From Clostridium_AD sp050717635 (GTDB lineage: Bacteria; Bacillota; Clostridia; Clostridiales; Clostridiaceae), in contig NZ_JBOITO010000013.1 of assembly GCF_050717635.1 (NCBI RefSeq), positions 248,001-312,000 of the forward strand: a stretch of 64,000 nt of DNA, read 5' to 3'. How positions within the stretch are numbered: the first letter of the stretch is position 1; each line of letters opens with the position of its first letter. The notes under the pieces were generated by a model that was given only the letters and a program-made list of their open reading frames with translations, did no database searches and was not told the DNA's origin. Positions 8,264 through 16,970 of this stretch are shown one piece after another. The translations under genes and the position numbers were made by a program.

Positions 8264-8725
8264 ATGAGAATATATGAGGGTAAATTAATATCAGAAGGTT
8301 TAAAATTTGGAATTATAGTAGCTAGGTTTAATGAGTTTATAGGTGGTAAATTATTATCAGGAGCATTAGATGGATTAAAACGTCACGGAGTGGAGGAAGA
8401 AGACATTGAAATTGCGTGGGTACCTGGTGCCTTTGAGATGCCGCTAATTGCAAAAAAAATGGCTAAGTCTGGTAAATATGATGGTGTAATATGTTTAGGC
8501 GCAGTTATAAGAGGTGCTACACCTCATTTTGAGTATGTATCTGGTGAAGTTACTAAAGGAATTGCATCTGTATCACTAGAAACAGAAGTTCCAGTTATTT
8601 TTGGAGTACTTACTACTGAGAGTATTGAACAAGCGATTGAAAGAGCAGGAACTAAGTCTGGTAATAAAGGCTATGATGCTGCAGTAACTGCAATAGAAAT
8701 GGCGAACCTTTTAAAAGAAATATAG
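8264..8725 (+). CDS. ribH: 6,7-dimethyl-8-ribityllumazine synthase
   Basis: 153 residues, the typical size. Recognisable blocks are 'GIIVARFNEFI', the 'VPGAFEMP' segment and 'LGAVIRGATPHFEYV' with the catalytic histidine. It condenses the pyrimidine and the butanone phosphate to lumazine, usually as a 60-subunit shell. An AGGAGG ribosome site precedes the ATG. It is the last gene of the rib operon; no clean terminator follows, only a half-copy of a hairpin repeat. Confidence 0.96.
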   Translation: MRIYEGKLISEGLKFGIIVARFNEFIGGKLLSGALDGLKRHGVEEEDIEIAWVPGAFEMPLIAKKMAKSGKYDGVICLGAVIRGATPHFEYVSGEVTKGIASVSLETEVPVIFGVLTTESIEQAIERAGTKSGNKGYDAAVTAIEMANLLKEI

Positions 8726-8732
8726 GTCGAGA

Positions 8733-8776
8733 AAGTATGGGAGTTTTCCTATGGCCTTGCATAAGAACTCAAAACT
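8733..8776 (+). repeat. Half-copy of the dispersed long-hairpin repeat
   Basis: Starting 8 nt after the ribH stop, the segment carries AAGTATGGGAGTTTTCC, then CTTGCATAAGAACTCAAAAC. It lines up with the left arm of the hairpin at 61922 (AAGTATGAAGTCTCACC, then CTTGCAATGCGAACTCAAAAC less its final base). No matching right arm follows, so this looks like a decayed or partial element. Confidence 0.5.
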
Positions 8777-8789
8777 GGTGCTATATGCT

Positions 8790-8818
8790 TTCAACTTCAT
8801 GTATATTTATGATATAAT
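8790..8818 (+). promoter_or_regulatory. Sigma-A promoter
   Basis: TTCAAC (8790-8795), 17-nt spacer, TATAAT (8813-8818), upstream of the small membrane protein at 8855. The -10 box is consensus and the -35 is weak. Confidence 0.6.
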
Positions 8819-8854
8819 ACATATGCATGAAGACAGTGTGAGGGGGTATTTAAA

Positions 8855-9160
8855 ATGGGACTAGGAGACAGTGTGTTTACTATTATATTTATTATGATGG
8901 GTGCTGCAGCTATTGTTACTGGCTTGAATTTTGAAAAGAAACATGGAGCTAAGTTTAAGGGTGTCAATAAAGAGGAATATATAAAACTAAATAAGATTGT
9001 TTTAATTTTAATGGGAGGGATAATGTTATTTGGAACTTTCCTGGGTCAAGGAATACCAGCATTTAAGGATATTATAACAAATTTAACTATGGCTAGCTTG
9101 TTAATTATGTGGGTTAGTTATTCTATAATATCTAAAAAAAGATTTTCTAACAAAAAATAA
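8855..9160 (+). CDS. Small membrane protein, function unknown
   Basis: 101 residues with three hydrophobic segments (about 8-24, 46-66 and 74-92) and a basic linker 'KKHGAKFKGVNKEEYIKLNK'. The layout is reminiscent of DUF3784-like small clostridial membrane proteins, but I cannot confirm the family. ATG at 8855 follows GAGGGGGT. It is a single-gene unit with its own promoter (8790-8818) and terminator (9160-9201). Confidence 0.7.
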   Translation: MGLGDSVFTIIFIMMGAAAIVTGLNFEKKHGAKFKGVNKEEYIKLNKIVLILMGGIMLFGTFLGQGIPAFKDIITNLTMASLLIMWVSYSIISKKRFSNKK

Positions 9161-9201
9161 ATCAGAATAGAAGTTTAAATACTTCTATTCTGATTCTTTT
9201 T
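9160..9201. terminator. Bidirectional intrinsic terminator
   Basis: A 15-bp perfect stem (9160-9174 with 9181-9195) with a 6-nt loop, followed by CTTTTT on the + strand and a T-rich tract on the - strand. It separates the + membrane protein from the convergent diguanylate cyclase. Confidence 0.9.
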
Positions 9202-9220
9202 AATTTAAAGAAGAAAAAAT

Positions 9221-10297
9221 TTAGGGCTGACATACCTTATTTCTTCCAGTACGTTTAGCAGAATATAATGCGTTATCCGCTTCGTTAATAAGATTATCTA
9301 AATCAGCCACATTATCTGGGTAAGTAGCAGCACCTATAGAAATAGTAATATTAATTTTAACTTCATCTGATAAAATAAACTTATAGGTTTCTACAGCTAC
9401 TCTTAAGCGCTCTGCAACTTCTACGGCCTGGTGGCTTGGACAATCAGGTAGTATAACAGAAAATTCTTCTCCACCAATTCTAGATACAGTATCAAAACTT
9501 CTACTAGAGATAGATAACAGGGTTCCTAGTTGTTGTAATACAGCATCTCCAGATAAATGACCATAAGTGTCATTTACTTTTTTGAAAAAGTCTATATCAA
9601 TTATTAAAATAGACAAACGTTCATTTTTATCTATAACATTTAAAAAGGATTGATTAAGTGTGTTATCGAATTGCCTAACATTATTTAAACCAGTAAGGAA
9701 ATCAACAGTTGATTCTTGTTTAAGTCTATTAAGTAATTCAATTGAAGTATGCATGTAATTAGAAATATAATAGGCTGAAATTCCAATAGAAAGAGAAGCT
9801 AGCCAAAAGCGTAAAAGGGTATTAATAAGTGTAGTTGAATCTTTAATAAGTAATAAAAGGGTGACACTTATAATTATGGAGCTTATAAAGTTCATATAGA
9901 TAAATTTTTTGAATTTATTTAGATTTACTTTTGATACTATAGCACATATAGCAGCAACAAGGAACATGCTAATAGCAGCTATTATAGAAGAAGTTCTAAC
10001 ACCAAAGTAAACTATTCTAAATATTGCAATTGTGATTCCAGCAATTATTGAAGCAAAGGCACCACCATAAACAGCGGCTAAAACTATGGCTATATGACGA
10101 AAATCAAGAATGACTCCAGTGGTAATATCGATTGTAAATAACATTAAGATAATACCTAGTATACCTTGTGTAAGTCCAAAGAAAAACTTATCCTTATAAG
10201 ATACCGATATGTTAAGAAAATTTCTTTTGAATACTTGGCTACTTATAAAAATAAAGGAAATTAGTATTGTACCATTAACAAATAAATCACTAAGCAT
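9221..10297 (-). CDS. Membrane diguanylate cyclase (5TM sensor + GGDEF)
   Basis: 358 residues. The first 180 form five or six membrane helices of the 5TMR-LYT type found in LytS-like sensors ('FGLTQGILGIILMLFT', 'DFRHIAIVLAAVYGG'). The C-terminal GGDEF domain (about 195-355) has an intact active-site motif, RIGGEEF, and 'DIDFFKKVNDTYGH', so it should make cyclic di-GMP from two GTP. The RxxD inhibitory site is not obvious. ATG with an AAAGGAG ribosome site. Monocistronic, bounded by terminators on both sides. Confidence 0.9.
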   Translation of the reverse strand: MLSDLFVNGTILISFIFISSQVFKRNFLNISVSYKDKFFFGLTQGILGIILMLFTIDITTGVILDFRHIAIVLAAVYGGAFASIIAGITIAIFRIVYFGVRTSSIIAAISMFLVAAICAIVSKVNLNKFKKFIYMNFISSIIISVTLLLLIKDSTTLINTLLRFWLASLSIGISAYYISNYMHTSIELLNRLKQESTVDFLTGLNNVRQFDNTLNQSFLNVIDKNERLSILIIDIDFFKKVNDTYGHLSGDAVLQQLGTLLSISSRSFDTVSRIGGEEFSVILPDCPSHQAVEVAERLRVAVETYKFILSDEVKINITISIGAATYPDNVADLDNLINEADNALYSAKRTGRNKVCQP

Positions 10298-10342
10298 TAT
10301 TTTGCTCCTTTTAAAATAAGATATTTCATACGATTCTCAATA

Positions 10343-10380
10343 AAAAACTACTATATAAGACTATTATATAGTAGTTTTTT
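10343..10380 (-). terminator. Intrinsic terminator after the HAD phosphatase gene
   Basis: AAAAAACTACTATATAA pairs perfectly with TTATATAGTAGTTTTTT around a 5-nt loop. It lies downstream of the - strand gene at 10427 and upstream of the diguanylate cyclase, so it isolates the cyclase. Confidence 0.85.
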
Positions 10381-10426
10381 ATCAAATTAAAGAGTTTTAT
10401 AAATAACTAACAAGAAAAAGCAGAAA

Positions 10427-11155
10427 TTATATTTCAATGTGTTCCGGACGTAGCTTATAAACTACATCTTTTCTCTCTACAATGATATTAATTTTTTCTT
10501 TTAACTGCGAATCCTGTAAAATTTTTATTAGTAGTTCTTTGGTAGGATTTATAGCTGTAGGATTTTTAACTAGTTTTAACATAGTAAAATCTCCAGAAGT
10601 ATCTCCATAAGCATAGCTTTGATCCAAATCAATATTATATTCAGAGGCGAAATTTTCTATGGCAGTCTGTTTGCTAATACTATCCCACATGGGAATGATG
10701 TCACCGGTGTAAATATCATTTTCACTCAATACATATTTTGTTCCTATATAATCATCAAAACCGTATTTTAGAGACACATCGCGTACAAGTTCGATAGGGC
10801 TACCGGATATTGTTATAGCTATGTGACCTTGATCCTTATGCCATTTGATTTTATCACGGGTGTAGGTGTAAACTCTATCTCCTTTTTGTGTTATAATTTG
10901 CTTTGAAATAAATTCAATTTGGGATCTATGAAGTCCAATTATGGCTTCAGTATAAATATCGGCCATTTTAAGCAGATAATTGTCGTAATTACCTATTCGC
11001 TTATCCCACTTTACATAGTAGGGTTTTACTTCTTTGTACCATCTATCATTTTCTATAATTTCACTTTTGATTAATTTTTTAAATAACTCTGTTATTAAGC
11101 CTTCCCTATAAAGAGTACCATCAATATCAAAGAAAGCAGCTATTCTTTTTTTCAA
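10427..11155 (-). CDS. HAD-IB family phosphatase (SerB-like)
   Basis: 242 residues. The N-terminal motif 'AAFFDIDGTLYREG' has the two HAD aspartates (nucleophile and acid/base). 'ITISGSPIELV' is motif II, and 'SYAYGDTSGDFTMLKLV' carries the motif III/IV acidic residues. This arrangement is typical of subfamily IB, which includes phosphoserine phosphatases and cytosolic phosphatases of lipid or sugar phosphates; the substrate cannot be told. The start is a TTG at 11155 with GGAGG upstream. It is 42 nt downstream of the 5-formyl-THF cyclo-ligase gene and is probably cotranscribed with it. Confidence 0.85.
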   Translation of the reverse strand: MKKRIAAFFDIDGTLYREGLITELFKKLIKSEIIENDRWYKEVKPYYVKWDKRIGNYDNYLLKMADIYTEAIIGLHRSQIEFISKQIITQKGDRVYTYTRDKIKWHKDQGHIAITISGSPIELVRDVSLKYGFDDYIGTKYVLSENDIYTGDIIPMWDSISKQTAIENFASEYNIDLDQSYAYGDTSGDFTMLKLVKNPTAINPTKELLIKILQDSQLKEKINIIVERKDVVYKLRPEHIEI

Positions 11156-11197
11156 ATGGGTCCACCTCCAAGATTAGAATAATATTTTCGTAATGAA

Positions 11198-11779
11198 TTA
11201 TTTAGGGAATATTACTCTTTTTTCAGTGATTATGAAATCCATGGGAACATCGTATTTATCAGTGGGAACACTATCAATAATTTGATAGTCATATGCTATA
11301 CCTATTGTAGTAGTAGTTTTTGCTTTTTTAGATAAAAATCTATCGTAATATCCTGCACCAAAGCCTATTCTATTGCAGTGTATATCAAATATTACTCCAG
11401 GAACTATTATTAAATCTATATCTCGCATGTTAGTTTCCTTTAGTATATTATGTTTTGGTTCCATAACACCAAAAGTAGATTTAGTAAGATCATTTGTAAG
11501 ATTATTAATCTCAAAAGGTATTATTTTTCGCTGGTTTTGCAGGCAATAGGGCGCAATTACTGTTTTACCATTATCCAAACACCATTTGGCAAGAGGATGA
11601 GTATCCACTTCATTATTGAAACTTATGTACAACATGATATTTTTGTAATTTACAAATTGCGGTAGTTCCATAATTGTTGATATAATTTTATTGCTAAAAG
11701 AATTCACATTTTGGGTTTTCATGTTTCTTCTTTGGTAGAGCATATTCTTTCTTAAGGTATCCTTAAGATTATCTTTCAT
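11198..11779 (-). CDS. 5-formyltetrahydrofolate cyclo-ligase
   Basis: 193 residues from the ATG at 11779, chosen because AGGGGG lies 5 nt upstream (11785-11790); a TTG further upstream would precede this ribosome site. Family features are the N-terminal 'LRKNMLYQRRNM', 'VIAPYCLQNQRKIIPFEI' and the C-terminal 'GFGAGYYDRFLS' ATP/folate loop. It converts 5-formyl-THF to 5,10-methenyl-THF using ATP and returns the storage folate to one-carbon metabolism. First gene of a two-gene - strand unit with the HAD phosphatase. Confidence 0.93.
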   Translation of the reverse strand: MKDNLKDTLRKNMLYQRRNMKTQNVNSFSNKIISTIMELPQFVNYKNIMLYISFNNEVDTHPLAKWCLDNGKTVIAPYCLQNQRKIIPFEINNLTNDLTKSTFGVMEPKHNILKETNMRDIDLIIVPGVIFDIHCNRIGFGAGYYDRFLSKKAKTTTTIGIAYDYQIIDSVPTDKYDVPMDFIITEKRVIFPK

Positions 11780-12426
11780 AAGTAGCCCCCTAGCGATTAA
11801 CAAAAATTATTTGTATAAATAAAATTTAGATTATTATAACATATGTTTTTCATATATGCAATTTGTAGAATTATATATAATTTTGTATTATTTGAATTAT
11901 ATAAAATATTATATATGCTATTTTAATAATACTTATATATTTAAAAGCATTATGTTGAAAAAACCTTAATATTCATAAAGCGTTGTAAAATATTATATGA
12001 AAAATAATAAATAAATGACACTATATATTTTAAAGTCACTTGAGTAAGTAAAATTAATGGAATAGACAACACATAATAAAATAATTATTATCATACATAT
12101 GAAAGTAATATGATTATAAATTTAATGCTATGTTAAAATTATGACAGCAAAAATGTTATATTATTCATATTCATAATCTAATTTACAAAATCATATCGAC
12201 TAATTATTAAAGAAAATGTCCGTAAGAAGAACGTAAGTAGCGAAATATACACGTTGTAGATGCATTATTTCTCGAAAAATATTTATTTACAAAAGAATAT
12301 AGAAAACACATAAAATAAAATTAATTGAATAATAAATAACAATGCTTGCAATTTTCTGATAAACTTGATATTATATTAATAATTTATATATTTATTTTAA
12401 AAAATAAAGAATTAGGGGGTCAAATA
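11780..12426. other. AT-rich intergenic region with a candidate promoter
   Basis: About 650 bp without a supportable gene between the divergent cyclo-ligase and NSS transporter genes. TTGCAA (12346-12351), 17-nt spacer and TATTAT (12369-12374) could be the transporter promoter; this -35 overlaps an in-frame TTG at 12346, which is therefore not a start. I looked for SAM or T-box elements that might control a methionine transporter and found none. The rest is extremely AT-rich with no strong hairpin. Confidence 0.5.
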
Positions 12427-14007
12427 ATGGCTGAAAAACGAGAAAACTGGGGTTCGAAAATTGGACTTATTTTAGCAATGGCGGGAAATTCAATTGGTCT
12501 TGGAAACTTTTGGAGATTTCCATATCAAGCTGCAAAAAATGGCGGCGGAGCATTCATGATTCCTTATGTACTAGCCCTTCTTTTAATCGGAGTTCCACTA
12601 ATGCTAGTAGAATGGATGATGGGAAGACTCGGTGGAAGATATGGACATGGTACTGTAGGATTTATGATTTATATTCAATCAAGGGACAAGATTAAACCTA
12701 AAAAAGCAATCATACTAGGTTCTATATGTGGAATGTTAGTTATTGGAGTCACATTACTCGTAAATTCATATTATAATCACATAATAGGGTGGACCCTGGG
12801 CTATGCTGTTCTATCTGCCACTGGTGGATACTCAGATATGGCTGTAAGCACAGGAGAGTTTTTTGTGAACTATATACAAAATCCTGTTTATGTATTTACT
12901 TTCTGGATCATTAGTTTATCCTGTTTAGCACTAGCAGTTACAAGAGGAATTCAAAAGGGCATAGAATCTTGGGCAAAATTAATGATGCCTGCTCTTTATA
13001 TATTTGGATTTGTGTTAATTTATAAAGCGTTGACTATAGGATCACCAGTTAATCCAGATTGGTCAGCTATTAAGGGACTTAATTATCTTTGGACTCCAAG
13101 ATGGGCAGATTTAAGCTTTAAAGGAGCACTTGCTGCAGCAGGTCAAATTTTCTTTACTTTGTCACTTGGTATGGGGATTATTCAAAACTATGCTTCTTAT
13201 TTAAAAAAAGATGATGATATTGTAACATCAGCTATGACAACAGTTTCCTTAAATGAATTTGCAGAAGTAATTCTTGGAGGAAGTATTGCAATACCAATTA
13301 CTTATGCATTCATGGGTGTAGACGGTCTAAGTCAATCAATAGGTCTATCATTTATAGCACTACCAAATATATTTAGAACTATGGATGGTGGTCGACTTCT
13401 TGGAACACTTTGGTTTATGTTATTATTCTTTGCAGGGTTTACATCAGCTATTGCAATGTATAATTACTTAGTTACAATACTCGAGGAAGGCATGGGTATG
13501 GCAAAGAAGAAGGCATCTTTAATAGTTTTCTTTGGATATATATTAGTTGGTCTACCTGTTGCACTCGAGCCAATACTTACGAAAACAGCTGAACTTGCTT
13601 ATTTTACGGAACTTGATAATTGGGTTGGTACTTATTTATTAGTTGTTATGGGTCTAATTGAAATAATTGTAGCTGGTTGGCTTATGAAAGATAATCCACT
13701 AGATGAGATTAACCATGGCTCATACTGGCAGGCACCAAAATGGATATATACTGTTATGATTAAATTTGTAACGCCTGCGGTAATAATAGTTATTTTAATT
13801 GGATCAACTTGGACCTATATTCAAGAAGGATATTTTAAATTTATACCAACTTTTGTAGCAAAAACACCAGAGCTAATTCCATGGGTTAACGGTGCAAGAG
13901 TAGTTTTAATGTTAGTATTTATCCTAGGATTTGTTGGAACTTATAAGAGTTTAAAAGCCGTTTATGGAGAAGAGATTACACAGAATAAGGTTCTTATAAG
14001 AAAGTAA
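12427..14007 (+). CDS. Neurotransmitter:sodium symporter family amino-acid transporter (MetP-like)
   Basis: 526 residues from the ATG at 12427 (AGGGGGTC ribosome site). The N-terminus 'ILAMAGNSIGLGNFWRFPY' is the first NSS helix with its sodium and substrate residues, and about twelve membrane helices follow. NSS proteins import amino acids with sodium. A 31-residue MetS-like protein is encoded 40 nt downstream; in Corynebacterium the pair MetP-MetS imports methionine and alanine, so a similar substrate is likely. The methionine gamma-lyase 8 kb upstream fits but is not linked in an operon. Confidence 0.92.
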   Translation: MAEKRENWGSKIGLILAMAGNSIGLGNFWRFPYQAAKNGGGAFMIPYVLALLLIGVPLMLVEWMMGRLGGRYGHGTVGFMIYIQSRDKIKPKKAIILGSICGMLVIGVTLLVNSYYNHIIGWTLGYAVLSATGGYSDMAVSTGEFFVNYIQNPVYVFTFWIISLSCLALAVTRGIQKGIESWAKLMMPALYIFGFVLIYKALTIGSPVNPDWSAIKGLNYLWTPRWADLSFKGALAAAGQIFFTLSLGMGIIQNYASYLKKDDDIVTSAMTTVSLNEFAEVILGGSIAIPITYAFMGVDGLSQSIGLSFIALPNIFRTMDGGRLLGTLWFMLLFFAGFTSAIAMYNYLVTILEEGMGMAKKKASLIVFFGYILVGLPVALEPILTKTAELAYFTELDNWVGTYLLVVMGLIEIIVAGWLMKDNPLDEINHGSYWQAPKWIYTVMIKFVTPAVIIVILIGSTWTYIQEGYFKFIPTFVAKTPELIPWVNGARVVLMLVFILGFVGTYKSLKAVYGEEITQNKVLIRK

Positions 14008-14047
14008 TAATTGTTACTTAATCTAGAGAAAGACAAGGAGGAGAAAT

Positions 14048-14143
14048 ATGAGTGGTCAAGCGTTGGCTTTTATAATTATAATGTGGGGTGCAATAATAGT
14101 TGCAGCATCTCTAGGACTTAGAACTGTATTAAAGAATAAATAA
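14048..14143 (+). CDS. MetS-type small subunit of NSS transporter (31 residues)
   Basis: A 31-codon gene with a strong ribosome site (AAGGAGGAG) 7-8 nt before the ATG. The sequence starts MSGQALAFIIIMWGAIIVAA and consists of one membrane helix and a short basic tail (LRTVLKNK). Size, position directly after an NSS transporter gene and the 'MWGAIIVAASLGL' pattern match the MetS small-subunit family, known to be needed for MetP transport in Corynebacterium. Easily missed by gene callers because of its length. Confidence 0.85.
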   Translation: MSGQALAFIIIMWGAIIVAASLGLRTVLKNK

Positions 14144-14160
14144 AGAAAGAGTGAATATCT

Positions 14161-14574
14161 ATGAATAAAAATGAATCAGAAACACTAAAAAATATTAGCT
14201 TATATTTTACTTTATTATGTGCTCTGTTTTTAATGTTATCATCACAGTTTACTGGATTTATTATGCCGCTTCTGTTTGTTCTTCCAATATTTATGGCACT
14301 TATGGGGATGAAAAAGGGGAGAAAAAGTGGGTATTTAATAGGAATGGCAATAATACCTATAGCCTTTGCTATTTCAGTGCTATGGATAAGATATTCTATA
14401 GGTTTTCTTTCTGATAGAACAAATAAAATTGCTGAAATGGTTGGACAATATAATATATCAATGGCCGCAGCTGGAGCATTTAGCATGATTTTTTTTCTTT
14501 TAAGTATTTTAATGTTAAGTCTATCTGTGATATTGTTTGTGAAGTTACGTAGACATAAAGAACTTTTCACATAA
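14161..14574 (+). CDS. Membrane protein with about four helices, function unknown
   Basis: 137 residues, with hydrophobic segments near 13-45, 57-75 and 97-127 and a short basic C-terminus. The ATG is 17 nt after the metS-like stop, so it is probably the third gene of the transporter operon, which ends at the terminator at 14588-14622. I do not recognise a family. The loop 'MGMKKGRKSG' is strongly basic and probably cytoplasmic. A role with the transporter is only a positional guess. Confidence 0.65.
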   Translation: MNKNESETLKNISLYFTLLCALFLMLSSQFTGFIMPLLFVLPIFMALMGMKKGRKSGYLIGMAIIPIAFAISVLWIRYSIGFLSDRTNKIAEMVGQYNISMAAAGAFSMIFFLLSILMLSLSVILFVKLRRHKELFT

Positions 14575-14587
14575 TTTAATAATGATT

Positions 14588-14622
14588 AAAAGTGCTGAGA
14601 CTTTGTTTTAGCACTTTTTTTA
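14588..14622 (+). terminator. Intrinsic terminator
   Basis: AAAAGTGCT pairs with AGCACTTTT around a loop of about 13 nt, followed by a T7 run. It ends the NSS transporter operon. Confidence 0.85.
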
Positions 14623-14742
14623 TGTGACTTAGGTATGTTATAATATTAAATGGATTTTAGAAAATTTTTAAACCAAGTACGTTATAGAAAGAATTTTTTT
14701 TAGAATGTATATATGATATAATGTACTTAAAAATGTTATAGG

Positions 14743-15792
14743 GTGGTGAAGATAATAAAAAATTGGCGTAAAAAAGGTTGTTTTGTCTTAATATTGTCAA
14801 TTTCAATATTTTTAGTAGCCTGCAAAAATAATACTAAACCTGTTGAAAAAAAGATATACATGATGGGCACAATTATTGATTTAAAAGTATATGGTAAAAA
14901 TGCAGAAGAGGCAACAGAAAAGGCCATTAAAAGGGTAGAAGAAATAGAAAATAAAATGTCTGTTAATATTGAAACTTCCGAAATCTCAAAATTAAATACC
15001 AAAGCAGGGGTTTCAGGTGAGAAACTAAGCGCAGATACATATTCCGTAATAGAAAAAGCGGTTCAATATAGTAAATTAACAGAAGGTGCCTTTGATCCAA
15101 CTATAGAACCAATTGTAAAACTATGGGGGATTGGTACAGATGCGGAAAGAGTTCCATCAGTGGATGAAATTACTGAGAAATTGAAGCTAGTTGACTATAA
15201 GGATATTATTTTAGATGGAGGGAATTCCACTGCCCAGTTAAAACGAACTAACCAAGCTATAGATTTAGGTGCTATAGCAAAGGGTTATACAGCTGATGAG
15301 ATAAAAGGTATTTTGCTTGAGAATAAAATTAGCAGTGCTATTATAAATTTAGGTGGTAATATTTATGCCATGGGAAATAAAGAAGATGGAGCTAAGTGGA
15401 ATATAGGCATACAAAATCCATTAGATGAACGAGGCAAATACTTAGGTACTGTTACTGTTTCGGATAAGTCTGTGGTTACATCAGGCAATTACGAAAGATT
15501 TTTTATGGTGGGTACCAAAAGGTATCATCATATATTTGATCCTAAAAATGGATATCCATCAGAAAATGGTATTATAAGTACAACTATAATATCAGATAAA
15601 TCAATAGATGGAGATGTGCTATCTACGAGTACTTATATTATGGGAATTAATAAAGCGCAAAAATTAGTGGAGTCTATAGAAGGCGTAGAAGCTATTTTTA
15701 TAACAGACGATAAAAAAATATATGTTACAAGCGGTATTAAAGATAGTTTTAAACTAACAGGCAAGGGGTTTACATATGAAGAAGGGCGATAA
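14743..15792 (+). CDS. apbE: FAD:protein FMN transferase, lipoprotein
   Basis: 349 residues. The signal peptide ends in a lipobox 'LVAC' (Cys near 27), so the enzyme is lipid-anchored outside the membrane. Family motifs are 'MMGTIIDLKVYG', 'AIDLGAIAKGYTADEI', 'INLGGNIYAMG' and 'HHIFDPKNGYP'. ApbE moves FMN from FAD onto Thr/Ser of secreted flavoproteins. The convergent rnf operon encodes RnfG and RnfD, both with the expected acceptor threonine, so these are the likely targets. Two adjacent GTG starts (14743, 14746) are possible. A TATAAT at 14717-14722 is a plausible -10 box. It overlaps the next gene by 17 nt. Confidence 0.93.
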   Translation: MVKIIKNWRKKGCFVLILSISIFLVACKNNTKPVEKKIYMMGTIIDLKVYGKNAEEATEKAIKRVEEIENKMSVNIETSEISKLNTKAGVSGEKLSADTYSVIEKAVQYSKLTEGAFDPTIEPIVKLWGIGTDAERVPSVDEITEKLKLVDYKDIILDGGNSTAQLKRTNQAIDLGAIAKGYTADEIKGILLENKISSAIINLGGNIYAMGNKEDGAKWNIGIQNPLDERGKYLGTVTVSDKSVVTSGNYERFFMVGTKRYHHIFDPKNGYPSENGIISTTIISDKSIDGDVLSTSTYIMGINKAQKLVESIEGVEAIFITDDKKIYVTSGIKDSFKLTGKGFTYEEGR

Positions 15793-16162
15793 GATAGTTG
15801 TAATAGTACTCTTAATTACTGTGATAATTACTTTTGGGGCTACTTTAATATACAAAAATGTAATTAAAGGATCAGAAAAAATTGCGGTTATTAAGAGTGA
15901 TGGTAAGATAGTTAGAACTATTGATTTGAATAAAGTAGTAGAAGAAGAAGAAATTACTATAAAAACAGAAAATGGCCATTACAATATTATATTGGTTAAA
16001 CATGGCAGTATTCGTGTAAAAGAATCGGATTGTTTACATAAAGAGTGTGTTAAAATAGGAACCATTTCAGAGCCAGGAAAACTTATTATATGCTTACCTA
16101 ATAAACTTACGATTAGTATCAATGGAGAAGATATTACTGGCATTGATGGTGCCACTTATTAA
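15776..16162 (+). CDS. NusG domain II-containing membrane-anchored protein
   Basis: 128 residues with one N-terminal membrane helix (about 8-26) and an extracytoplasmic NusG-II-like domain. The marker is 'SDCLHKECVKIGTISEPGK' followed by 'LIICLPNKLTISI'; the CxxxxC pattern and the proline-leucine strand are typical of the family. Its function is unknown, but it is commonly found beside apbE and Gx transporter genes in Firmicutes. It starts inside apbE (17-nt overlap), so translation is coupled. Confidence 0.85.
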   Translation: MKKGDKIVVIVLLITVIITFGATLIYKNVIKGSEKIAVIKSDGKIVRTIDLNKVVEEEEITIKTENGHYNIILVKHGSIRVKESDCLHKECVKIGTISEPGKLIICLPNKLTISINGEDITGIDGATY

Positions 16163-16187
16163 AATGAAAAAAGATGCAGGTGGAAAT

Positions 16188-16691
16188 ATGAATAAGACTA
16201 AAAAAATGGTTTTACTTAGTATATTAGTGGCAATGGCCCTGGTTATTTATTTAATTGAGGCCCAGATTCCAGTGCTATTTCCGGGAATAAAATTAGGGCT
16301 TGCTAATTCTATATCCTTAGTAGCGTTACTTATACTAGGATGGAAAGAAGCACTTTTAATAATGGTTTTAAGAACCATATTAGGTTCTATTTTTGGAGGA
16401 AGTATGTCAGCATTTATGTTCAGCATTGCAGGTGGACTTCTAAGTAATATGGTAATGATATTACTTTATAAGTATTTTAAAAATTACTTAAGTATACCTA
16501 TAATAAGCGTATGTGGAGCAGTGTTTCATAATGTAGGCCAGCTACTGGTAGCTGCCTTCATACTTAATGATTTAAGGATATATGTATATTTACCAGTGCT
16601 TCTAGTTGCGGCTATTGTTACTGGGTATTTTATAGGAATACTAGCTAGTATATTAAAAACTAGATTAGAAAAAATAGCGATATTAAAATAG
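16188..16691 (+). CDS. Gx transporter family membrane protein
   Basis: 167 residues from the ATG at 16188 (AGGTGG 4 nt upstream); ATGs at 16122 and 16164 are in frame but lack a ribosome site and the first overlaps the previous gene. Five or so membrane helices, with 'FPGIKLGLANSISLVALLIL' and 'LRTILGSIFGGSMSAFMFSI' typical of the Gx transporter (PF07456) family, formerly called heptaprenyl diphosphate synthase component I. The usual neighbours apbE and NusG-II are present. The substrate is unknown; flavin- or quinone-related roles have been proposed by context. The stop codon is the first base pairs of a long hairpin. Confidence 0.85.
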   Translation: MNKTKKMVLLSILVAMALVIYLIEAQIPVLFPGIKLGLANSISLVALLILGWKEALLIMVLRTILGSIFGGSMSAFMFSIAGGLLSNMVMILLYKYFKNYLSIPIISVCGAVFHNVGQLLVAAFILNDLRIYVYLPVLLVAAIVTGYFIGILASILKTRLEKIAILK

Positions 16692-16937
16692 GATAGCGAA
16701 TTTACCGACGTGTCTTGCAAAAGAACTCGAAACGTTAAATTCCATCAAGAAATTCTAATCTTTTGCGAATAGAAAATCCTCTATCACTCACATTCGCCTT
16801 CCTGGCTCAGGTTCGCTAGCCTTCCGTCCTGGAAGGCTTACGAGGATTTTATATTCGCAAAAGAAGAATTTCTAAATGGAATTTCAATGTTTTTTCGTTT
16901 CTTATTGCAAGGCACTGCGGGAAAATTTCCTATCCTA
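16689..16937. repeat. Long imperfect hairpin element (249 bp)
   Basis: The left end TAGGATAG (16689-16696, including the stop codon of the upstream gene) pairs with CTATCCTA at 16930-16937. The arms then match with interruptions for about 100 bp: CTTGCAA with TTGCAAG, TTAAATTCCAT with ATGGAATTT, AGAAATTC with GAATTTCT, and TTTTGCGAATA with TATTCGCAAAA, then AAAATCCTC with GAGGATTTT. The centre (16780-16840) is GC-richer and contains GCCTTCC/GGAAGGC. It shares its core with the elements at 61922 and 8733. Confidence 0.8.
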
Positions 16938-16970
16938 TTATTATTTGGAGATGAGAAAGAAAAGAAAAAA

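Noticed and set aside
11804..12345. SAM, T-box or other methionine switch before the MetP-like transporter
   Set aside because: None of the conserved blocks of these elements is present in the AT-rich interval.
12346..12426. Longer N-terminus of the NSS transporter from a TTG at 12346
   Set aside because: No ribosome site there; the TTG is part of a likely -35 box, and AGGGGGTC precedes the ATG at 12427.
16689..16937. Insertion sequence or CRISPR interpretation of the hairpin repeat
   Set aside because: No transposase frame, no short regularly spaced repeats and no clear target-site duplication.
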